Assembly: GCF_000196115.1 (NCBI RefSeq)
Contig: NC_005027.1
Coordinates: 3,782,001-3,846,000 of the forward strand
Origin: Rhodopirellula baltica SH 1
Lineage (GTDB): Bacteria; Planctomycetota; Planctomycetia; Pirellulales; Pirellulaceae
Length of the DNA stretch: 64,000 nucleotides
Direction: 5' to 3'
Every line of letters starts with the position of its first letter. Positions within the stretch are counted from its first letter, which is position 1. Position numbers and translations under genes: made by a program. The notes beneath the pieces are model-generated. The model saw only the letters and a program-made list of their open reading frames with translations, had not been told where the DNA came from and searched no databases. Of the stretch, positions 58,505 through 64,000 are shown piece by piece.

Positions 58505-59299
58505 ATGAAGACACCTGCCATGAAACGATGGATGACATTCGGCTGGACCGCCGCTCTTTGCCTCACCGCTTGCTTGCAATCTGACATGAGTTTCGCTGAC
58601 GAATACTACGAAGTCCGAACGATCGTATTAGGCGACAAAGGCGATGCCGCGGCCGTGGATCAGTATCTTGAGAAAGCACTGATTCCCGCGTTGGAACGAC
58701 AAAACATTGGCCCGGTCGGTGTCTTTGCCCCAAAAGCGAACTCCGAAACCAAAGAAGGATCCGTCTTCGTCATCATCCCGTTCACCGAACTGGGGCAAAT
58801 GGAATCCTCTCGTGCGGCATTGGCCGAGGATTCGGAATATCAAAAGGCCGCCGCGGACTACTTGGGCCGCGACGCGAAGTCACCTCCTTATTCGCGTATC
58901 AGCAGCGAATTGCTCACCGCGATGGATTGCTGGCCCAAAACCGTCGTTCCCGACGGAACGCTTGAAAACGACGAACGGGTGTACGAACTTCGCCTGTACG
59001 AAAGCGCCAACGAGCGACTGGGTGATTTGAAAGTCGAAATGTTCAACGCCGGCGAAGTGCCGATTTTTCTCGACAGCGGCATTCAGCCCATTTTCATCGG
59101 ACAAGCTCTGGTGGGACCGCAAATGCCTAGCTTGACCTACCTGACGGTGTACAAAAACGAAGCAGCCCGGGAAAAAGCATGGGACGCATTCCGTGCCCAC
59201 CCAGACTGGAAAGTGCTGAGCAAAAACCCTCGCTACGGTGGCACGGTCAGCCGGATCGACAAATTCGTACTCTCGGCGAAACCTTACTCGCAAATGTGA
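58505..59299 (+). CDS. Secreted NIPSNAP family protein
   Basis: A 264-residue protein with a signal peptide (MKRWMTFGWTAALCLTACL, using ATG 58520 or 58505) and two NIPSNAP (ferredoxin-like, dimeric alpha-beta barrel) halves: YYEVRTIVLGDKGDAAAVDQYLEKALIPALERQ and VYELRLYESANERLGDLKVEMFN. Typical eukaryotic NIPSNAPs are mitochondrial; planctomycetes export related proteins of unknown role. It lies 49 bases upstream of mutS on the same strand but with no functional link. Confidence 0.85.
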   Translation: MKTPAMKRWMTFGWTAALCLTACLQSDMSFADEYYEVRTIVLGDKGDAAAVDQYLEKALIPALERQNIGPVGVFAPKANSETKEGSVFVIIPFTELGQMESSRAALAEDSEYQKAAADYLGRDAKSPPYSRISSELLTAMDCWPKTVVPDGTLENDERVYELRLYESANERLGDLKVEMFNAGEVPIFLDSGIQPIFIGQALVGPQMPSLTYLTVYKNEAAREKAWDAFRAHPDWKVLSKNPRYGGTVSRIDKFVLSAKPYSQM

Positions 59300-59347
59300 T
59301 CCCAGCGAGGCTGTCCGAGGCGGCGGCATGCCGGTACGATTCGCACC

Positions 59348-62023
59348 ATGACTCCCATGATGCGACAGTACCACGAGGCGAAAGAGGCGTGCGGTGACGC
59401 ATTGCTCTTCTTTCGCATGGGCGATTTCTACGAACTGTTTTTGGACGACGCCAAGGTCGCTGCGGGGATCTTGGGGCTGACCCTCACCAGCCGCGACAAA
59501 GACAGCGAAAACCCCACGGCGATGGCGGGTTTTCCCCACCACCAATTGGATCAGTACCTGCAAAAACTGATCCGTGCGGGCTTTCGAGCTGCGGTTTGCG
59601 AGCAGGTCGAAGATCCCAAAGCAGCAAAAGGCTTGGTCCGCCGCGAAATCACTCGGGTGGTCAGTGCCGGCACGTTGACCGACGAGGGATTGCTCGACCC
59701 AAAAGAACCGAACTACTTGGCGGCCGTTTTCGCACCCAGCCAGAAAGCTCGCGAAAAAGCTCAGAAAGAAGCGGCGAAGACAAACGACCCTAGCGGTGGC
59801 GACGTCGTCGGAATCGCTTGGGCGGAACTCTCCAGCGGTCGTTTCGAGGCCGGCGTTTTTCCGCGAGCCCGTTTGGATGATGAACTTGCTCGCATCGGTC
59901 CCGCGGAAGTGCTTCATTGCGAAGACGATGCTTCCGTTCATCCCGACCCAACCGCAACCTGGTCCTGGACCGCTCGTCCCGCTTGGAGCTACGCAGCCGC
60001 CGACGCCGAAAAATCGCTCTGCAAACAGCTTTCAGTCGCCAACTTGGAAGGCCTCGGCTTCGAAGACAACGGCGATGTTGCGATCCGAGCCGCTGGTGCG
60101 GTGCTGTGCTACCTCAAAGAAACCCAGCGTGGCTCACTGGATCACTTTCGTTCGTTGACCTGCCACAACCGCAGCCCGGTTTTGCAGATCGACGCCGCGA
60201 CGCGTCGCAGTCTCGAAATCACTCGAACGATGCGAACGGGATCCCGCGAAGGTGCCTTGCTCGGCGTGATCGATCGCACCGTGACGCCAATGGGTTCGCG
60301 AATGCTCGCCGATCACTTGGCCGCTCCGCTCATCGATGCGGACGCAATCACCTATCGAACCGACGCGGTGGATGAGTTCGTTCGAAACAACAATCTACGA
60401 AGCGACATCCGCACGGTCCTCGGTGACACATACGACCTGACTCGGTTGCTCGCCCGAGTCGCCACCGGACGCACCGGACCGCGTGACTTGCGACAGATCG
60501 CCGTGACTCTCAGTGGCCTTCCCGCACTCAAAGCCCGCTTGGCCGAACGAGATAGCGCGTGTCTAACCCGTCTGGAATCGGAACTGCATCTCTGTCCCGA
60601 ACTTCGCGAACAACTCGAATCCGCACTCAACGACGAATGCCCGCTGTCGGCCGCCGACGGCAACTTCATTCGCGAAGGATTTGACTCCGAACTCGATACG
60701 CTCCGCGAATTGGCTCGCGGCGGCAAACGCTGGATCGCTGAATATCAACAGCGGCAAATGGACGAAACCGGCATCGCCAATTTGAAAGTCGGTTACAACC
60801 GCGTCTTTGGTTACTACCTGGAAGTTAGCAACGCACACAAAGACAAGATTCCTGCGGATTTCATTCGCAAGCAAACACTAAAAAATTGCGAACGGTACAT
60901 CACGCCGGAGCTAAAAGAATACGAAGAGAAGGTTCTCGCCGCGGATGAAAAAGCGTCCAGCCGTGAGCAAATGCTTTTCACGCTGCTCCGCGAAAACACG
61001 CACAAGCATTTGGCAATTCTGCAAGAAGTCGCCAATGCCATCGCGATGACCGATGTGGTCGCGTCGCTGGCCGAAGTTGCCGCGCAACATCATTGGGTCC
61101 GTCCGACACTGACCGATGACAGCGTGCTTCGCATCGAAGGTGGCCGACACCCGGTGTTGGACGTCACGATGGCACAGGGCGAGTTCGTTCCCAACGACTG
61201 TATTCAAAGCCCCGAAACAGGAATGATCTTGCTGATCACCGGCCCCAACATGGCCGGCAAGAGCACGTACATTCGCCAAGTCGCTTTGATCACCTTGCTG
61301 GCACAAACCGGCAGCTTCGTCCCCGCAACGTCCGCCGAAATTGGAATCGCTGATCGTATCTTTGCTCGGGTTGGCGCGAGCGATGAACTCAGTCGCGGCC
61401 AAAGCACGTTCATGGTCGAGATGGTTGAGACCGCTCGGATTCTGAACACAGCAACCTCACGCAGCTTGGTCATCCTTGACGAAATCGGTCGCGGAACCAG
61501 CACGTACGACGGCTTGTCGTTGGCCTGGGCAATCACCGAGCACTTACACGAACAGATCGGGGCGAGAACGCTTTTCGCAACGCACTATCACGAACTCGCG
61601 GCCCTCCAAGAAACGCTTCCACGCGTCGCCAACCTCAGCGTCGCGGTGAAGGAATGGCAAGACGAAGTGGTGTTTTTGCACCGCATCGTGCCGGGGAGTG
61701 CTGACAAGAGTTATGGCATTCAAGTCGCTCGGTTGGCCGGAATTCCGGTCGAAGTCAACGAGCGTGCCAAGGATGTTCTGGCACAACTCGAAGCGGATCA
61801 CCGCGACAGTCTCGACCGCCCCACGATTGCGCCACCAAGCGGAGTCAACGGAAAGGGCTCCGGCGATACCTATCAACTGACCTTGTTTGGCTACGCCGAT
61901 CACCCGCTGATCCAAGAGATCGAAACAGTTGACATTGACTCGATGTCACCGATTCAAGCTTGGCAGTTCCTGCAGGAAGCAAAAGCGAAACTCTCCGCAG
62001 GTCCAAAAGCGGTGAAGGGGTAA
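59348..62023 (+). CDS. mutS: MutS, DNA mismatch repair ATPase
   Basis: An 891-residue MutS1-type protein. The mismatch-binding Phe-x-Glu is FYE (Phe27, Glu29) in MGDFYELFLDDA. Connector, core and clamp domains follow, then the ATPase with Walker A GPNMAGKST (from about 632), signature-like region DELSRGQSTFMVEM, Walker B LVILDEIGRGTSTYDG and the His loop FATHYHEL. It recognises mismatches and small loops and recruits MutL (not encoded here). Length fits MutS (853-890). Confidence 0.97.
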   Translation: MTPMMRQYHEAKEACGDALLFFRMGDFYELFLDDAKVAAGILGLTLTSRDKDSENPTAMAGFPHHQLDQYLQKLIRAGFRAAVCEQVEDPKAAKGLVRREITRVVSAGTLTDEGLLDPKEPNYLAAVFAPSQKAREKAQKEAAKTNDPSGGDVVGIAWAELSSGRFEAGVFPRARLDDELARIGPAEVLHCEDDASVHPDPTATWSWTARPAWSYAAADAEKSLCKQLSVANLEGLGFEDNGDVAIRAAGAVLCYLKETQRGSLDHFRSLTCHNRSPVLQIDAATRRSLEITRTMRTGSREGALLGVIDRTVTPMGSRMLADHLAAPLIDADAITYRTDAVDEFVRNNNLRSDIRTVLGDTYDLTRLLARVATGRTGPRDLRQIAVTLSGLPALKARLAERDSACLTRLESELHLCPELREQLESALNDECPLSAADGNFIREGFDSELDTLRELARGGKRWIAEYQQRQMDETGIANLKVGYNRVFGYYLEVSNAHKDKIPADFIRKQTLKNCERYITPELKEYEEKVLAADEKASSREQMLFTLLRENTHKHLAILQEVANAIAMTDVVASLAEVAAQHHWVRPTLTDDSVLRIEGGRHPVLDVTMAQGEFVPNDCIQSPETGMILLITGPNMAGKSTYIRQVALITLLAQTGSFVPATSAEIGIADRIFARVGASDELSRGQSTFMVEMVETARILNTATSRSLVILDEIGRGTSTYDGLSLAWAITEHLHEQIGARTLFATHYHELAALQETLPRVANLSVAVKEWQDEVVFLHRIVPGSADKSYGIQVARLAGIPVEVNERAKDVLAQLEADHRDSLDRPTIAPPSGVNGKGSGDTYQLTLFGYADHPLIQEIETVDIDSMSPIQAWQFLQEAKAKLSAGPKAVKG

Positions 62024-62062
62024 GAGCGGGAAAGTGGCTCAGGACCTCAGGGCCACAGGACA

Positions 62063-63715
62063 TCAGCGTTCTTTCCACCATTGGATGTGTGGGGCATCGG
62101 ACTCTTCGTCGCGAAAGAAGTTACCGATTGCGAATTCGTCGATGCCATCGGCGTCCATGTCGGCGACCTCCAATGTCAGGTGATACTGAAAATCAGTCTC
62201 CAAGATTTCACCTTCAAACTGACCCGGTTTGGTTTGCCGCAATAACAGCAAGGACGGCGAGCCGCTTCCCCGCCAACGTTTGATCGTCGGTGAAGCCAGC
62301 AGTGCCCCAGCGACCACATCCAGGTCACCATCACCATCAAAGTCTCCCGCTTGCGCTCGCAACACACCCGGCATGATAGCCAGTGGATGATGCACAAACT
62401 CAGCCCTTGAGGCTTGGTCGGGTTTGGATGCGGGTGACTCTTCCCATTGCCTTTGATCCTCAAACGGGTTCTCGAGCCACTGAACCATGTGGTGACGTTT
62501 TGCACCTCGATCGAATGAATCGCCGTTGCTAAACAGCACGTCCATATCATCGTCACCATCCAGATCGACCAGTTCAATTCCGGTCGAACCATACGATGGA
62601 TCAGGAGCCGAATACAGGACAACGTTTCGAAATTGCCCGGTGCCATCATTGAAGAACGCTTCGATCGCCTCATGCTCCTGACTGATCAAGGCGACAAAAT
62701 CCAAGTGTCCGTCCCCGTTCAAATCCATCGTGGGAACGTTGACCGGCCCCGCTCGTTCATCGATCGTTTCCATTGTGAAAGCTTTGCTTCCAAGCGAGAT
62801 GTCGATGTCTCCATCGCGACGCAATAAAAACAGCCCACCCGTTTTCCGCCAACCAAACACCGCGACCACAAAATCCAGGTCGCCATCGGAATCAAAATCG
62901 CCCGGCTGTACCTCAGCGACTCGTCCCAGTCCATCGGCCAAGACGATCTTCTCCATGGTTCCAACCTCACCGGTTGCGTTTGGCTGCGACTGGCGAAGCA
63001 CGACGACTTGACCAAGGTCACTGTCCGCCGCATTGAACTCACCGACGTCGCCGACGATCAGATCCAACAAACCATCCGCATCGATGTCACAAGGCTCGAC
63101 ATGGACAGGTTGAAACAGCGTTGCCAAACGTTTCGTCGTACTTTCGGAATCCCCCGACCACGTCGCGAAGACAGCTCCCGTATTCACATCACACGCAACC
63201 AACGCCGGAGAATCACCGAGTCCAGATGAGATCCATTGCAGGTGGCTGATTCCAGGCGGGCGTGATGTTTGCAAATCCACGGGACGTTGCATCCAATCGG
63301 TGCCGCTCAGCCAAAATTCCTGTTCAGCAAACGGCAGCCCCTTCGACTTGGGTGCCTGCAATTGAAAGAACTTCACCGTTTCCGTGCGATCCGGAACGAT
63401 CACATCCGTGCGGCCTGATTCCTGGTAAGTCATGTACATCTGATCGACCACCTGCGGCCACTCGGATTGTGGTGCACCGCTGGGTTTTGGCATCACGTGA
63501 CAAGTCGAACAAAACTCCTCGACCTGCGGACGAACCCGCTCAACCAATCGGTCATCAAGCGATCGCGAATCGGCGACTTTGACAGCGTCCGAACTGGGAG
63601 CATTGTTCTTGGATGCGACCGAATCTTTGATGGCGTTGTCCGATGCCGAATCAGACGAACGCCTGCATCCGATTTCGATCGAAAGCACTCCGATGGCCAA
63701 CCCGAAACAGAGCAT
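62063..63715 (-). CDS. FG-GAP/VCBS lipoprotein with cytochrome-type CxxCH motif
   Basis: A 550-residue lipoprotein. The signal peptide ends at lipobox IEIGC. A heme-type CSTCH motif occurs in VEEFCSTCHVMPKPSGAP. Six or more FG-GAP/VCBS repeats follow, each with Ca-binding acidic loops (CDIDADGLLD, DFDSDGDLD, DLNGDGHLD, DLDGDDDMD, DFDGDGDLD, DMDADGIDE). This predicts a beta-propeller outside the cytoplasm, with an upstream cytochrome-like part. Function unknown; adhesion or electron transfer to an envelope protein is possible. ATG 63715 chosen for the signal peptide; the frame runs to 63838. Confidence 0.88.
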   Translation of the reverse strand: MLCFGLAIGVLSIEIGCRRSSDSASDNAIKDSVASKNNAPSSDAVKVADSRSLDDRLVERVRPQVEEFCSTCHVMPKPSGAPQSEWPQVVDQMYMTYQESGRTDVIVPDRTETVKFFQLQAPKSKGLPFAEQEFWLSGTDWMQRPVDLQTSRPPGISHLQWISSGLGDSPALVACDVNTGAVFATWSGDSESTTKRLATLFQPVHVEPCDIDADGLLDLIVGDVGEFNAADSDLGQVVVLRQSQPNATGEVGTMEKIVLADGLGRVAEVQPGDFDSDGDLDFVVAVFGWRKTGGLFLLRRDGDIDISLGSKAFTMETIDERAGPVNVPTMDLNGDGHLDFVALISQEHEAIEAFFNDGTGQFRNVVLYSAPDPSYGSTGIELVDLDGDDDMDVLFSNGDSFDRGAKRHHMVQWLENPFEDQRQWEESPASKPDQASRAEFVHHPLAIMPGVLRAQAGDFDGDGDLDVVAGALLASPTIKRWRGSGSPSLLLLRQTKPGQFEGEILETDFQYHLTLEVADMDADGIDEFAIGNFFRDEESDAPHIQWWKER

Positions 63716-63905
63716 TCGAGTGAGTGTCGTGTGCGTATCGAAAAGCAAAAATCCGTTCCAAGAAAAAGAGGGATCGAAAAACGAGTGGAAGACATCCTCC
63801 CGCTGATAGGGTGGACCGCGAAACCACATCGGCAACAACGAAATATCGTTGGCAGTTTAGCCCCGCCGCTCATGCCAAAGCAATTGCTGAGATACAATGA
63901 CTGTC

Positions 63906-64000
63906 ATGAACGCTGATTGTTATTGGATAACGAATTCTCTCCGTCGCTGCCGTCTCACGGCAGGTCGATTCATTGCCATCTTGGCTGTAGTAACTTTTTG
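63906..64000 (+). CDS. N-terminal start of an unidentified protein, right edge
   Basis: An open frame starts with ATG at 63906 and runs off the edge. The 31 visible residues are MNADCYWITNSLRRCRLTAG followed by a hydrophobic run (FIAILAVVTF) that looks like a signal or membrane anchor. It is divergent from the FG-GAP gene. Too little is visible to assign a family. Confidence 0.4.
   Translation, partial: MNADCYWITNSLRRCRLTAGRFIAILAVVTF

Overview
The window looks like an ordinary chromosomal segment of a marine planctomycete of the Pirellulaceae, close to Rhodopirellula. The basis is gene content rather than a database search. It carries a PSCyt1/PSCyt2/PSD1 giant protein translationally coupled to a DUF1501 protein, a tandem DUF1080 lipoprotein, a sulfotransferase, an SGNH/sialate-esterase-like protein, a secreted NIPSNAP protein and an FG-GAP lipoprotein with a CxxCH site. 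Many genes are hypothetical, operons are short, and GTG/TTG starts and 4-base ATGA overlaps are frequent. I saw no rRNA, tRNA, CRISPR array, prophage or intact insertion sequence.

Layout. 1-2630: tail of an unknown gene, then feoA-feoB (ferrous iron uptake). 2662-5972 (minus): an Mla/MCE-type lipid transporter (permease, ATPase, MCE protein). 6253-8004 (minus): a membrane protein with a repetitive charged tail. 8286-11926 (plus): polysaccharide deacetylase, glycosyltransferase, acyltransferase and a membrane-anchored protein, probably one envelope or exopolysaccharide operon. 11943-15741 (minus): polytopic membrane protein, double-DUF1080 lipoprotein, sulfotransferase. 16000-19643 (plus): MazG-like pyrophosphohydrolase, large membrane protein, ABC ATPase. 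19744-22527 (plus): FabZ-like dehydratase, long acyl carrier protein, a second hotdog protein lacking the catalytic His, and a FabF-like ketosynthase. 22665-24485 (minus): polyprenyl synthetase and moaC. 24486-25516 is a 1 kb gene-poor stretch with RNA-like hairpins.

25517-31479: an HTH-receiver regulator with a strong terminator, an FHA-GAF-PP2C phosphatase, an oxidoreductase, a hypothetical gene, a REP-like palindromic region and a Uma2-family protein. 31486-35935: a BlaI-type repressor behind a perfect palindromic operator, followed by a 1325-residue BlaR1-like M56 protease whose usual sensor is replaced by beta-sandwich modules and a C-terminal thioredoxin domain. 35957-42188: a GIY-YIG/UVR nuclease (minus), a hypothetical/DUF4272 pair, thiC with a terminator, a small UVR-motif protein and a heparin-lyase-like lipoprotein. 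42196-47242 (minus): the complete pstS-pstC-pstA-pstB-phoU phosphate system with a recognisable promoter. 47745-54258: cstA, trxB, a palindromic repeat, a sialate-esterase-like protein and the DUF1501 protein. 54255-63715: the PSD1 protein, an orphan LolD/MacB-type ATPase, a NIPSNAP protein, mutS and the FG-GAP lipoprotein. A gene start runs off the right edge.

The most unusual items are the BlaI/M56-thioredoxin locus, the acyl carrier protein cluster with the His-to-Tyr hotdog protein, the HTH-first receiver regulator, the repeat-tailed membrane protein, lineage-type insertions in PstA and TrxB, a Cys-rich linker in FeoB, and several structured intergenic stretches (24715-25010, 30726-30781, 51372-51433).
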